From contig JAGBHU010000047.1 in the NCBI GenBank assembly GCA_017935345.1, positions 56,638-120,637 on the forward strand: DNA of 64,000 bases, in the 5' to 3' direction. Positions 34,243 to 43,869 of the stretch are shown here, piece after piece. Made by a program: the position numbers and the translations under genes. Under the pieces are notes generated by a model. The model was not told the DNA's origin, made no database searches, and saw nothing but the letters and a program-made list of their open reading frames with translations. The DNA is from Coprococcus sp. (GTDB taxonomy: Bacteria; Bacillota; Clostridia; Lachnospirales; Lachnospiraceae). The number at the start of each line of letters is the position of its first letter. Positions within the stretch are counted from its first letter, which is position 1.

Positions 34243-35613
34243 ATGGCATCTTTTCGATTTCATGTGGCACTTGTTGCTGCAAAGTTAAGTAAAACGGTTA
34301 TTCGTCTTTTGGGACGAAACGGGACACATACACCGGGGGTTATTGCACAGAAGCTTTGTCCTGATTTTCTGGCACAGGCACCAAAGGCACCACTTGCCAT
34401 ATGTGTTACAGGTACAAATGGAAAAACAACGGTTTCCAATCTTCTGACAGACTGTTTGGAGAAGTCAGGAAAGAGCGTCGTAAGCAATCGAACAGGTTCC
34501 AATATTGTTCCGGGCTGTATGACGAACGTTATAAACAGTCTTAACTGGACAGGCAAATGCCGTGTGGATGCGACAGTATTTGAAGTTGATGAAAGGGCAT
34601 CACGACTGATACTTCCATATGTAAATCCTGATTATCTGGTAGTGACAGGCTTGTTTCGTGATTCGTTAAAGAGAAATGCGCATCCGGATTATATATTCAG
34701 TGTTATAGATACGTATTGCCCTGACTCGGCAAAGGTGATTTTGAATGCGGACGAGCTGTGTTCAAGTATGTTAAAGAAAAACAGTCAAAGAGTATTTTAT
34801 GGAATAGGGGCACAGCCTGATGACAAGACTGAGCCATACAACCTGATAGCCGATTATCAGCTTTGCCCTGAGTGCGGAACAAAGCTGAAATATAATTATT
34901 TGAGATATCACCATATCGGTGATGTAGTATGTCCGAACTGCGGACTCCACTCAGCAGATAAAAAATATCTTGCCACTGAGATCAATCGTGAAAATATGAC
35001 ACTTACCATGCGGGAGGGAGATACGGAAACGGTATATCCGCTGATTCATACGGCATTGTTCAATATCTATAATGAGGTCACGGTTATTTCGGCTCTTCGT
35101 GAGATTGGATATCAGCAGGAGCAGGTGCAGGAGCTGATTGCCCAAATCCATGTTCCTGATTCCCGTCACAACGAAACGACTGTCAACGGTGTTACGGTTA
35201 TTCAGGCGCTCAGTAAAGGTCAGAGTGCGGTTTCTTCTTCAAGAACATTTGAATATGTGGCAAATGAAGAAGGGAGAAAGGCTGTTATTCTTGCAATGGA
35301 TGATTTAAGTGACAGGAAGAAGAGTATAGAATATTCAGGCTGGATATATGATTTGGAATTTGAACAGTTCAATCGGGATGATGTGGTTCAGGTCATCTGT
35401 TCAGGTCCAAGATGCTACGACCATAAAGTAAGATGTCTTATAGCAGGTATTCCTGAGGAGAAAATTCAGGTAAATACCAGTGAGGTGGCAGCAGCCGATA
35501 TGGTTACGCTTGACGGGGTGGACAGAGTATACATTTTGTATGATTGTGAGAATTATGGCATGTCCTGTGAGATGAAACAGAAGATTATTAAGAGACTGGA
35601 GGAGGGCAAATAA
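34243..35613 (+). CDS. MurT-like Mur ligase, divergent
   Basis: A 456-residue Mur-ligase family protein like MurT, the subunit that amidates D-Glu of lipid II together with GatD. Seen are the ATP site GTNGKTT (57-63), the MurT-specific zinc ribbon (Cys208, Cys211, Cys230, Cys233) and a C-terminal DUF1727-like domain. The C-terminal motifs differ from standard MurT: the usual DGRDxSWIWD-like text is replaced by SDRKKSIEYSGWIYD, and the NPVGFNQ-like loop by IQALSKGQSA. ATG 34243 has AAGGAGAA at correct distance. The gene overlaps the GatD-like gene by one base. Since the partner lacks its active site, the pair may have a different substrate or use free ammonia. Confidence 0.85.
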   Translation: MASFRFHVALVAAKLSKTVIRLLGRNGTHTPGVIAQKLCPDFLAQAPKAPLAICVTGTNGKTTVSNLLTDCLEKSGKSVVSNRTGSNIVPGCMTNVINSLNWTGKCRVDATVFEVDERASRLILPYVNPDYLVVTGLFRDSLKRNAHPDYIFSVIDTYCPDSAKVILNADELCSSMLKKNSQRVFYGIGAQPDDKTEPYNLIADYQLCPECGTKLKYNYLRYHHIGDVVCPNCGLHSADKKYLATEINRENMTLTMREGDTETVYPLIHTALFNIYNEVTVISALREIGYQQEQVQELIAQIHVPDSRHNETTVNGVTVIQALSKGQSAVSSSRTFEYVANEEGRKAVILAMDDLSDRKKSIEYSGWIYDLEFEQFNRDDVVQVICSGPRCYDHKVRCLIAGIPEEKIQVNTSEVAAADMVTLDGVDRVYILYDCENYGMSCEMKQKIIKRLEEGK

Positions 35614-36326
35614 TGAAGATTGAAGTATTATATCCGGAGATTTGTACGCTCTTTGGGGATAAGGGAAATATGAAATATTTGTCACAGTGCCTTCCTGATG
35701 CGGAATTTGTTTCTACGGAGTTGAATGATAAACCGTTATTTTTGCAGGAAGAAGTTGCTCTTGTATATATGTGTTCCATGAGCGAGAAGAGTCAGGAGCT
35801 GATACTAAGCCGCCTTATGCAGTACAAGGATGAAATTGCACCGATGCTTAAGGAGGGCAGGACATTATTCCTGTTTGTGGGAAATGCACTTGAGCTTTTA
35901 GGCTCTTATATACAGAGAGAGGACGGAAGTAAGGTGGAGGGGCTTGGATTATTCGACTTCTATTCGGTAAGACAGGCACCAAACCGTTTTAATAATCTTA
36001 TGAAGGCTAAGTTTAAGGACATGACGCTCATAGGATACAGCAGCAGATTTTCTCATACCTATGGTATTTCGGAGGATATATCATTTTGTAAGACGGAAAT
36101 AGGAAAGGGTATGAATCCTGATACAAATGATGAGGGAATATATACAGGAAAGCTGATAGCCACCTATTTGCTGGGACCGCTTTTGATACAAAATCCTGAT
36201 TTTGTACATTTTCTGCTGGCTGAGCTGGGATGGCCTATGGATAAAATTCCGTATGAGGATGCCATGAGAGAGGCATATGCGTATAAATTAAAGGAATTTG
36301 CAAAGCCGGAGCTTGAACTGTCATAA
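35613..36326 (+). CDS. GatD-like amidotransferase subunit without catalytic residues
   Basis: A 237-residue class-I glutamine-amidotransferase-like protein of the GatD/CobB-CobQ type, encoded with a one-base overlap behind the MurT-like gene. The frame of the family is clear (YGDRGN-like FGDKGN near the start, VEGLGLFDF, YLLGPLLIQNP). The nucleophile elbow, normally ICGGYQLLG, reads FVGNALELLG, so the Cys is Gly90 and the Gln is Glu. The catalytic His of YLHGP is Leu187. Both changes are in a well-kept frame with normal length, so this is a pseudoenzyme and not a broken gene. It may hold the complex together or bind another ligand. Confidence 0.87.
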   Translation: MKIEVLYPEICTLFGDKGNMKYLSQCLPDAEFVSTELNDKPLFLQEEVALVYMCSMSEKSQELILSRLMQYKDEIAPMLKEGRTLFLFVGNALELLGSYIQREDGSKVEGLGLFDFYSVRQAPNRFNNLMKAKFKDMTLIGYSSRFSHTYGISEDISFCKTEIGKGMNPDTNDEGIYTGKLIATYLLGPLLIQNPDFVHFLLAELGWPMDKIPYEDAMREAYAYKLKEFAKPELELS

Positions 36327-36399
36327 CATATATTCAGGTACAGACTATAGGCGGGATTCAAGCAGGGGCGGCATGGTGTAATGTAAGGAGGAGATTACG

Positions 36400-37866
36400 A
36401 TGTTAAAAAGCTGGAGTAAGCCAAAACGACCGGATGAAGTTGAACTTGAAACACGCCTTAAGGCTGAGAGAGAAAAGCTGGAAAGAAATCAGATTAAGGT
36501 AAAAGAGGGGAAGGTTCCCGTATTTATTGTTTTTGAAGGCTGGGGGGCAGCCGGAAAAGGAAGCGTTACGGGAAGAATTATCAAAAACATGGACCCTCGT
36601 TTTTTCAAAGTGGAATCGGTAAAGGAGCCTACAGAGGAAGAATTGCGAAAGCCGTTCCTCTACAGATATTTTATCAGAATTCCTGAGGCAGGAAGATTTA
36701 CATTTCTTGACAGCAGTTGGATGAAGGAAGTTGTGACAGATAAGATAAAGGGTGAGCTGTCGCAGAAGGCTTACAGAAGCGAGATAGACAGCGTGAAGCG
36801 TTTTGAAAGAACGCTTGCCGACAATGGTTATCTGATGCTGAAATTCTTTCTTCATATTGACGAAAAGGAGCAGAAGAGAAGGCTGAACGGACTGAAGAAA
36901 GACAAAAACACCAGTTGGCGGGTATCCGAAAAGGATATGTATCAGAACAAACATTATGACAAATATCTGGAGGTATTTAACAGGTATATTGATGATACAA
37001 ACCAGTCAAATGCCCCGTGGTATTTGATAGATGCAATCGATAAAAAGTGGGCTGAGCTGCAAATCCTTGAGATACTGAATCAGGGAATAGAAACCGCTCT
37101 TACGAACAGGGGAAATGCCGTTCCGATTCTTCAGAATGTATTTCCGCTGATGCCGGTTCCGAAGCTTTCCGATATACCGCTTGATAAGGCGCTTTCCGAC
37201 GAGGAATATAATGCAGAATTGGATAAATGTCAGAAGAAACTCCGAAAGCTTCATAATGAATTATATCTTAAGAAAATACCTGTTATTATTGCCTATGAAG
37301 GTTGGGATGCGGCAGGAAAGGGCGGTAATATTAAACGTATTGCAGGCGCATTAGATGCCAGAGGCTATGAGGTAAATCCGATTGCAAGTCCGGAGCCGCA
37401 TGAGAAAGCAAGACATTTCCTGTGGCGTTTCTGGGTCAGACTTCCTAAAACAGGTCATATTGCCATATTTGACAGAACATGGTACGGACGTGTCATGGTA
37501 GAAAGGCTGGAGGGCTTTTGCTCAGAAAATGACTGGAAGAGAGCTTACAACGAGATTAATGAATTTGAAAAGGAACTGGCTGATTGGGGAGCAATTATTA
37601 TTAAGTTCTGGGTTCAAATCGATAAAGAAACCCAGCTTGAGCGTTTTACACTTCGTCAGAATACGCCTGAGAAGCAGTGGAAGATTACGGATGAGGATTG
37701 GAGAAACCGTGAGAAATGGGATTTATACGAAAATGCGGTCAATGAGATGCTTCAAAAGACGAATACGGAATATGCTCCTTGGTATGTACTGGAATCAAAC
37801 GACAAGAAGTATGCACGCATTAAAGCGTTAAAAACGGTTATTAAGGCTATTGAGGAAAGACTTTAA
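36400..37866 (+). CDS. pap: Two-domain polyphosphate kinase 2 / polyP:AMP phosphotransferase
   Basis: A 488-residue protein made of two fused PPK2 domains. Each has a P-loop: EGWGAAGKGS (46-55) and EGWDAAGKGGN (about 298-308). The second domain keeps the lid text DRTWYGRVMVERLEGF and PWYVLESNDK; the first has DSSWMKEV and PWYLIDAIDK in the equivalent places and looks less canonical. In the characterised two-domain form (PPK2 class II) the protein moves phosphate from polyphosphate to AMP, making ADP. Start ATG 36400 follows AAGGAGGAG. It fits the phosphate theme of the window. Confidence 0.9.
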   Translation: MLKSWSKPKRPDEVELETRLKAEREKLERNQIKVKEGKVPVFIVFEGWGAAGKGSVTGRIIKNMDPRFFKVESVKEPTEEELRKPFLYRYFIRIPEAGRFTFLDSSWMKEVVTDKIKGELSQKAYRSEIDSVKRFERTLADNGYLMLKFFLHIDEKEQKRRLNGLKKDKNTSWRVSEKDMYQNKHYDKYLEVFNRYIDDTNQSNAPWYLIDAIDKKWAELQILEILNQGIETALTNRGNAVPILQNVFPLMPVPKLSDIPLDKALSDEEYNAELDKCQKKLRKLHNELYLKKIPVIIAYEGWDAAGKGGNIKRIAGALDARGYEVNPIASPEPHEKARHFLWRFWVRLPKTGHIAIFDRTWYGRVMVERLEGFCSENDWKRAYNEINEFEKELADWGAIIIKFWVQIDKETQLERFTLRQNTPEKQWKITDEDWRNREKWDLYENAVNEMLQKTNTEYAPWYVLESNDKKYARIKALKTVIKAIEERL

Positions 37867-37892
37867 TTGACAGAACTTGGTAAGGAGCATTT

Positions 37893-38651
37893 ATGGATAC
37901 CAGAGGTATATTAGAGCAGGTAAAAAACGGAATGATATCTGTGGAGGAAGCAGAGCTGATGCTTCGCAGAGAGCCGTTTGAAGAGATGGGATTTGCAAAA
38001 CTGGATACACACAGGAAGCTTAGAAGCGGATTTCCTGAGGTGGTATTTTGCAGCGGTAAGAACGATGATTTTTTGCTCGATATATATAAGAGAATATATG
38101 AGGCTGAGGGTGAGGTGCTCGGCACAAGGGCAAATGAGCAGCAGTATGAGCTGATAAAGAGCAGTCTGCCCGATGCAGCTTATGATAAGGTATCGCATAT
38201 TCTCAAAGTGGAAAAAACAGACAAAAGGCGAAAGGGACTGATTGCTGTCTGTACGGCGGGAACTGCGGATATCCCTGTTGCGGAAGAGACAGCGCAGACG
38301 GCGGAGTTTTTTGGCAGTAATGTTGAACGGATATATGATGTGGGTGTAAGCGGTTTGCACAGACTTCTTGCGAAGCTTGATGTTATCCAGGCTGCAAATT
38401 GTGTCGTTGCGGTTGCAGGTATGGAAGGCGCACTCGGAAGCGTTTTGGGTGGACTTGTAGATAAACCTGTTATTGCCGTTCCGACCTCCATAGGGTATGG
38501 AGCCGCCATGAACGGATTATCCGCACTTCTTACCATGATTAATTCATGTGCAAATGGTGTGTCGGTAGTAAATATTGACAATGGTTATGGCGCAGGTTAT
38601 ATAGCTACGCAGATAAACAGACTGGCTGTAAAGAATTCTGCTGAGGTCTAA
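37893..38651 (+). CDS. larB: LarB, nickel-pincer cofactor carboxylase/hydrolase
   Basis: A 252-residue enzyme that starts synthesis of the nickel-pincer nucleotide cofactor by carboxylating nicotinate adenine dinucleotide and cleaving off AMP. Family text: RRGFPEVVFC-like KLRSGFPEVVFCSGK, VCTAGTADIPVAEE, GSNVERIYDVGVSGLHRL, VAGMEGALGSVLGGLVDKP and PTSIGYGA. The C-terminal half resembles PurE. It lies ahead of larC and larE in the same direction, with a 76-base gap to larC. Start ATG 37893 follows AAGGAG. Confidence 0.95.
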   Translation: MDTRGILEQVKNGMISVEEAELMLRREPFEEMGFAKLDTHRKLRSGFPEVVFCSGKNDDFLLDIYKRIYEAEGEVLGTRANEQQYELIKSSLPDAAYDKVSHILKVEKTDKRRKGLIAVCTAGTADIPVAEETAQTAEFFGSNVERIYDVGVSGLHRLLAKLDVIQAANCVVAVAGMEGALGSVLGGLVDKPVIAVPTSIGYGAAMNGLSALLTMINSCANGVSVVNIDNGYGAGYIATQINRLAVKNSAEV

Positions 38652-38727
38652 GTAGTGGTATTAAGAAGTGTCGGAAATAAAATGATGCTGAAAAAGATGC
38701 TTATGCAGATATAATAAAGAGGTTGAC

Positions 38728-40047
38728 ATGAAAAAATTATATTTGGAATGTTTGTCAGGTATCAGTGGTGACATGTTTGTCGCTGCCATGCTTGATTTGG
38801 GAATAGATGAAAATAGATTGAAAGAAACTTTGGCTTCTGTTCCGGTATCGGGCTTTGCGGTAAAGATAAGCCGGGTGAAGAAGCTTGGTCTTGATGTTTG
38901 TGATTTTGATGTGGTGCTGGATGAAGAGTATGAGAATCATGATACCGATATGGAGTACCTGTTTGGACATGACCATGATAACGGGCATAGCCATAATTCC
39001 AAGCATGGGGAGAATGAACATGATGGACATGAACATACGCATCATCACCACCATCACCATGCGCATCGCGGAATTGCGGATATATTTGATATTATCGATA
39101 AAACACAGCTTACATCAAATGCCAGGGCGATAGCAAAGAAGATTTTTACCATACTTGGAGCGGCAGAAGCAAAGGCACATGGTGCCACGCTTGAAACAGT
39201 ACATTTCCATGAGGTGGGGGCTGTTGATTCTGTTGTGGATATCATAGCAGCGGCTTTTTGCATTGATGAACTGGGTATAGAAGATGTAATCGTTCCAAGA
39301 CTGTGCGAAGGACAGGGAACAGTCAGATGTGCTCATGGAATATTACCGATACCTGTTCCTGCTGTTACACATATCGTAGAAAACCATCATATCAGACTTC
39401 GTATCACAGATACGCATGCAGAGCTTGTGACTCCGACCGGGGCGGCAATCGTTGCTGCGATAGCGACGGAGGATGTATTACCGGCTCATTTTCATATCAG
39501 AAAAACGGGTATGGGGGCAGGAAAGAGAGCCTATGAAAGCCCCAGTATCTTGAGGGCTATGGTGATAGAAACAGACGATCAAGACGGGTTGACAAACCGG
39601 GATGCTGATTTTATATATAAATTGGAGACCAATATAGATGATATCACAGGTGAAAATCTTGGATTTGTCATGGAAATGCTTATGGCGGCAGGCGCAAAAG
39701 ATGTACATTATACACCTGTATTTATGAAGAAAAACAGACCGGCTTACCAGCTTAACGTCATTTGCAGCAAGGATACGATAGAGGAACTGGAGCGTATCAT
39801 ATTCCATGAAACCACAACCATCGGGATACGGCGTGTGGCGATGGAACGTACGGTGCTTCCTCGCAAGATAAGGGAATTTGCTACCCCGATAGGAACCGCC
39901 AAGGTAAAGATTTGTGATGTAGCCGGAGACAGACGGTATTATCCTGAATACGAAAGCGTGGCAAATATTTGCAGACAGACCGGTATGAGCTATAGCGAGG
40001 TATATCATATAATTTTAGAGGGGTGCTATGATAGAGTTGATGAATAA
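38728..40047 (+). CDS. larC: LarC, nickel insertion protein with His-rich segment
   Basis: A 439-residue protein that inserts nickel into the pyridinium dithiocarboxylate precursor. N-terminal text LECLSGISGDMFVAA is diagnostic. Residues 71-113 form a His/Asp-rich segment with a run of seven His, well suited to storing or loading nickel. The second part (from about 295, ETNIDDITGENLGFVMEMLM) corresponds to LarC2; here LarC1 and LarC2 are one uninterrupted frame, whereas lactobacilli read across a frameshift. The gene's end overlaps larE by 20 bases. Start follows AGAGG. Confidence 0.95.
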   Translation: MKKLYLECLSGISGDMFVAAMLDLGIDENRLKETLASVPVSGFAVKISRVKKLGLDVCDFDVVLDEEYENHDTDMEYLFGHDHDNGHSHNSKHGENEHDGHEHTHHHHHHHAHRGIADIFDIIDKTQLTSNARAIAKKIFTILGAAEAKAHGATLETVHFHEVGAVDSVVDIIAAAFCIDELGIEDVIVPRLCEGQGTVRCAHGILPIPVPAVTHIVENHHIRLRITDTHAELVTPTGAAIVAAIATEDVLPAHFHIRKTGMGAGKRAYESPSILRAMVIETDDQDGLTNRDADFIYKLETNIDDITGENLGFVMEMLMAAGAKDVHYTPVFMKKNRPAYQLNVICSKDTIEELERIIFHETTTIGIRRVAMERTVLPRKIREFATPIGTAKVKICDVAGDRRYYPEYESVANICRQTGMSYSEVYHIILEGCYDRVDE

Positions 40048-40840
40048 GTACCGCCTTTTGTGCAGGCAGCTTGATGAGTATACAAAACAAGATACGGCAG
40101 TGGCATTTTCAGGGGGAGTAGACAGCAGTCTGCTGCTCCTGCTTGCAGTTAATGCGGCAAAGAAAAATGGTACAACCGTATATGCATATACAATAGCCAC
40201 TACGTTACATCCGTCAGGCGAGACAGCTCAGGCGGTTCGTCTGGCTGAACAAATTGGTGCCGTACCCCGCACGATTCATGTGGATGAGCTGAGCGAAGCG
40301 GGGATAGAAAACAATCCTCCGGACAGGTGCTATCTCTGCAAAAAGTGTATGTTTACGAAATTAAAAAAAGATGCAGGAAAGTTAGTCGTTCTTGAAGGAA
40401 CAAATGAAGATGATATGTATGTCTACAGACCGGGTATTAGAGCGCTCAAGGAATTGGGGATTGTCAGTCCGCTTTCGGATTGTCATCTGACGAAATCAGA
40501 AATCAGACAGTTGGCAAAGAATTTCGATGTCGCAGTGGCAGAGAAGCCTTCTACACCATGTATGGCAACAAGGTTTCCGTATCATACAAAGCTTAGCAGG
40601 TCACGAATGGAACAGGTGGCAAGAATGGAGGACTACATTAGAAGCTTGGGCTTTTATAACGTGAGATGTCGTGTATACGGCAAGCTTGTCAGGATAGAGG
40701 TAGACAGGCAGGACATTGAACGGCTTATTGTACATGGAAATGCGATAACAGAATATATAAAAAATATAGGATATACATATGTAACTGTCGATTTAGAGGG
40801 ATTTCGTTCAGGAAGTATGGATATCGGAAGAAAAGAGTGA
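40028..40840 (+). CDS. larE: LarE, sacrificial sulfur transferase
   Basis: A 270-residue PP-loop enzyme that activates the cofactor precursor with ATP and gives sulfur. The PP-loop is SGGVDS (28-33). Cys178 in EKPSTPCMATRFPY lies where the sacrificial cysteine of the lactobacillal enzyme is found. A further CYLCKKC cluster (101-107) is present. Only some LarE enzymes use a [4Fe-4S] cluster; whether this one does cannot be decided by eye. The start ATG lies inside larC with AGAGGGG upstream. The user of the cofactor, lactate racemase LarA or a relative, is not in this window. Confidence 0.93.
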   Translation: MIELMNKYRLLCRQLDEYTKQDTAVAFSGGVDSSLLLLLAVNAAKKNGTTVYAYTIATTLHPSGETAQAVRLAEQIGAVPRTIHVDELSEAGIENNPPDRCYLCKKCMFTKLKKDAGKLVVLEGTNEDDMYVYRPGIRALKELGIVSPLSDCHLTKSEIRQLAKNFDVAVAEKPSTPCMATRFPYHTKLSRSRMEQVARMEDYIRSLGFYNVRCRVYGKLVRIEVDRQDIERLIVHGNAITEYIKNIGYTYVTVDLEGFRSGSMDIGRKE

Positions 40841-40846
40841 AAAAAG

Positions 40847-41782
40847 ATGCGTACAAGAAAGATTAGGAATACGGTATTATTACTTATTACAGCCATTATA
40901 TGGGGAACGGCATTTGTAGCACAGAGTGAAGGAGGAAAAGATGTCGGGCCATTTACCTTTAATGGTATTCGTTCTGTTATAGGCGGTATTGTACTGCTTC
41001 CTGTCATTATTCTTATGGACAAGACAGGCCGTTCCGTTAAAAAGCCTGTCACAATGAAAGATAAGAAAAAACTTACTACAGGTGGAATCCTTTGTGGTGT
41101 AATATTATTTTTGGGAAGCTCTCTACAGCAGCTTGGTTTGTATATGGGTACTACGGCGGGAAAAGCCGGATTTCTGACAGCATGCTATATACTAATTGTG
41201 CCGATACTGGGTATATTTCTAAAAAAGAAATGCGGTATCAATGTATGGTGCGGAGTTGTACTTACGGTAATAGGCTTATATCTTCTTTGTATGACGGAAG
41301 AAATTTCTTTCAAGCTATGTGATGTGGTTACACTAAGCTGTGCTTTGCTATTTAGTTTACATATACTTGTCGTGGATTATTACTCACCGCTCGTAGACGG
41401 CGTCAGAATGTCATGTATACAGTTTTTTACATGTGGAATATTATGCAGTATACCCATGTTTTTTATAGAGATGAAACATTCATCTGAGGGACTCATGGCA
41501 TTGGCATCTGATTTGACGTCATTGGAGGCGTGGATTCCAATTTTATATGCAGGAATACTCTCTTGTGGAGTTGGTTATACGTTGCAAATCATTGGGCAGG
41601 AAGGACTGAATCCAACCATTGCATCACTGCTGATGAGTTTAGAGTCTGTATTTGCGGTAATAGCCGGCTGGCTAATATTAGAACAAAAGCTCACACCAAA
41701 AGAGATGCTCGGTTGTGTGGTTATGTTTATAGCCATCGTAATTGCACAATTACCTTTTGAAAAATCCGTTGCGACATCATAA
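40847..41782 (+). CDS. EamA/DMT-family transporter
   Basis: A 311-residue membrane protein with ten helices in two EamA repeats. The family start (LLITAIIWGTAFVAQSEG), the end of the first repeat (GLYMGTTAGKAGFLTACYI) and the second repeat's closing helix (SLESVFAVIAGWLILEQKL) are clear. Members export amino acids, nucleotides or drugs. The start is six bases behind larE, so it is in the lar operon; whether it serves the nickel cofactor pathway is unknown. Confidence 0.92.
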   Translation: MRTRKIRNTVLLLITAIIWGTAFVAQSEGGKDVGPFTFNGIRSVIGGIVLLPVIILMDKTGRSVKKPVTMKDKKKLTTGGILCGVILFLGSSLQQLGLYMGTTAGKAGFLTACYILIVPILGIFLKKKCGINVWCGVVLTVIGLYLLCMTEEISFKLCDVVTLSCALLFSLHILVVDYYSPLVDGVRMSCIQFFTCGILCSIPMFFIEMKHSSEGLMALASDLTSLEAWIPILYAGILSCGVGYTLQIIGQEGLNPTIASLLMSLESVFAVIAGWLILEQKLTPKEMLGCVVMFIAIVIAQLPFEKSVATS

Positions 41783-41968
41783 AAGTCATAAGAAAAAACA
41801 AATGTTTTGTGCAATTTTCACATAAAAAATTATGGAATATGTAGAGGTGTACAAAGCCTGTTTATAATGTTATTATATAACTATATAAATTATTGTGGGA
41901 GTAATGTCTTATAATATTTAAAACAACAAAGAATGATTTGATTAAATGTTAGAAGGAGTGAGGGAAAC

Positions 41969-43684
41969 ATGAAAATTAAGAAAAAACGCAAACAGATTTT
42001 TGCGGCTATACTTGCAGTAGTGCTTGCAGTAACAATCTGTATGCCGATTCTGTTTTCAAACAGCAGTGCGGATGCTGCCGGTGGCGGTGATGCTATTTCT
42101 GACGCACTGAGCAAGTATCAGTTTTTTGTAGAAGGAGATGCGACTCTTAGTGGTGGTGCTCATACGGTTGGCGCTATTGCGGTAGGAGGAACCTATACAA
42201 ATTCGAATACATTTGGTGATGCCGCAATTGTACCGTCATATATAGGTACATATGCAGGCGGTGCTAAGGGAAATGGTTGGAATGGCACACCACCGGATGG
42301 ATTTACAAAAAATAATACAGTTTATTATGGAGATGTAGCAGATGGCGTATCTGTGGATCCTTCATGGATTCAGGATGCAGGCTATATCAATATGGAAACT
42401 GAATTTGCAGCAATACGTACGCAGTCACAGGCTATCAGTAAGACAGGTACCCAGGTTGAAGATGCGGATGTAGTAAACGGAGAGCTTACACTTTCATGTG
42501 GTGCAGAGGATACATATTTTGTATTGCCATTTGATGTATTCAATAGTGTGAATAGTGTAAATATTGTTACACCAGAAGGAAATGTAGATTATTTTCAAAG
42601 TTATACATGTGTGATATCAATCGTTGATGTAAACGGAAATCAGGTAACACTTGATAATTGGAGCAAAGTTAAAATCAATGGTACGCATATGAGCAATGCA
42701 TTGGAGACAATGACCGGTCAGGATTCAGATTATGGTAAGCAGTTGAATTTTACTGGTTTGAACTTTGTATTCAATCTTCCTGATGCAACAGGCAGTATTG
42801 AAATCAATGGCCTGGGTGGTCATCTTGTAGCTCCAAATGCGGCAGTTGATACAGGTTATGCTGATTATGAAGGTGGTATTATTGCAAAGACGCTTACGGG
42901 AAGCTCACAGGGACATTTTTATCCAATGTCAAAGAAACTTTTGACAGGAGTAGTTCCAACACCGACAGCGACGCCAACGGCAACACCGACAGCAAAACCG
43001 ACGGGAACACCGGCAGCGACGCCAACGGCAACACCGACAGGAACACCGATAGCAACGGCAACACCGACAGTAACGGCAACAGCAACACCGGGAGCGACAG
43101 CGACACCAGTGGGAACACCGACAACAAAACCGACGGGAGCGCCGATAGTGAAGCCGACGACAAAACCGACAACAAAGCCAACAGGAAAACCGACAACTGA
43201 GCCGACTACCGGAGATATTGATAAGCCTGAGTATAATGGAGAACTTGTCATTATTGTATATGACGAAGTGACGGGCGATATAGTACCTGGTGCGACGGTA
43301 GAAGTAACATATCCTGATGGTTCAACAAAGGAATATGATACGGATTCTGAGGGCAAGATTATATTGACAAAATTACCGGCAGGTGATTATGAAGTAGAAA
43401 CAGTAAAGGTTCCGGATGGATATACAGTAACACGTGGTGAGAAACATTCTGCAGTCGTTGAGGATGGTGAGAGAACAGAGTGTGATGTTTATATTGCAGT
43501 AGATGGGGTATCTACCGATGATACAACAGAAGCAACAACCGATGGTAATAATCCGGGCAACACCGATACGAATCATATTAAGACAGGTGATTCATTTAAT
43601 ATTATAATTCCATTGGGAGTTATGGTATGTGCAATAGCCGGTGCAGTTATTCTTTATATGAAAAAGAGAAAAGAAGAGAACTAG
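41969..43684 (+). CDS. Wall-anchored surface protein with Thr/Pro stalk
   Basis: A 571-residue secreted protein. Signal peptide (about 1-36), then a choice-of-anchor A-type adhesin domain (about 40-310, FFVEGDATLSGGAHTVGAIA), a Thr-Pro-Ala stalk of PTATP/TPTGT repeats (about 330-415), a Cna-B/SpaA-like prealbumin domain (425-510, GATVEVTYPDGSTKEYDTD) and a C-terminal sorting signal: HIKTGD, a hydrophobic helix and KKRKEEN. The KTGD motif is the sortase site common in this family in place of LPXTG. The stalk would hold the adhesin away from the wall. Start ATG 41969 follows AAGGAGTGAGGG. A terminator hairpin is at 43714-43738. Confidence 0.88.
   Translation: MKIKKKRKQIFAAILAVVLAVTICMPILFSNSSADAAGGGDAISDALSKYQFFVEGDATLSGGAHTVGAIAVGGTYTNSNTFGDAAIVPSYIGTYAGGAKGNGWNGTPPDGFTKNNTVYYGDVADGVSVDPSWIQDAGYINMETEFAAIRTQSQAISKTGTQVEDADVVNGELTLSCGAEDTYFVLPFDVFNSVNSVNIVTPEGNVDYFQSYTCVISIVDVNGNQVTLDNWSKVKINGTHMSNALETMTGQDSDYGKQLNFTGLNFVFNLPDATGSIEINGLGGHLVAPNAAVDTGYADYEGGIIAKTLTGSSQGHFYPMSKKLLTGVVPTPTATPTATPTAKPTGTPAATPTATPTGTPIATATPTVTATATPGATATPVGTPTTKPTGAPIVKPTTKPTTKPTGKPTTEPTTGDIDKPEYNGELVIIVYDEVTGDIVPGATVEVTYPDGSTKEYDTDSEGKIILTKLPAGDYEVETVKVPDGYTVTRGEKHSAVVEDGERTECDVYIAVDGVSTDDTTEATTDGNNPGNTDTNHIKTGDSFNIIIPLGVMVCAIAGAVILYMKKRKEEN
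42955..43200 (+). repeat. Thr-Pro coding repeat stalk
   Basis: Short direct repeats of the kind CCGACAGCGACGCCAACGGC encode the TPTATP stalk of the surface protein. Long open frames on the other strand here are only by-products of the repeats. Such repeats usually vary in number between strains. Confidence 0.85.
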
Positions 43685-43713
43685 AGGTATCGGTTAATAG
43701 AAAGATGATAGAA

Positions 43714-43744
43714 TGAACCATGCAGTTTGCATGGTTCATTTTTA
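43714..43744 (+). terminator. Rho-independent terminator
   Basis: TGAACCATGC (43714-43723) pairs with GCATGGTTCA (43729-43738) and is followed by TTTTTA. Confidence 0.85.
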
Positions 43745-43869
43745 TGGTTTTCAAAAGTGAACATGTCAATTGGACATATACAATATGGTCAGTTTGGATA
43801 TATAGTTATTTCGTGAAATGATTATTTTCATAATGTTAGATAGGATTATAATGATGGAAAAAAGAAAAT

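Noticed and set aside
35613..36326. Broken gatD pseudogene
   Set aside because: The frame is full-length without stops or shifts and is translationally coupled to the MurT-like gene, so loss of active-site residues looks like divergence and not decay.
42894..43356. Long minus-strand frames over the surface-protein stalk
   Set aside because: They come from the repetitive Thr-Pro codons on the plus strand, have no ribosome sites and encode low-complexity Val/Leu/Ser text.
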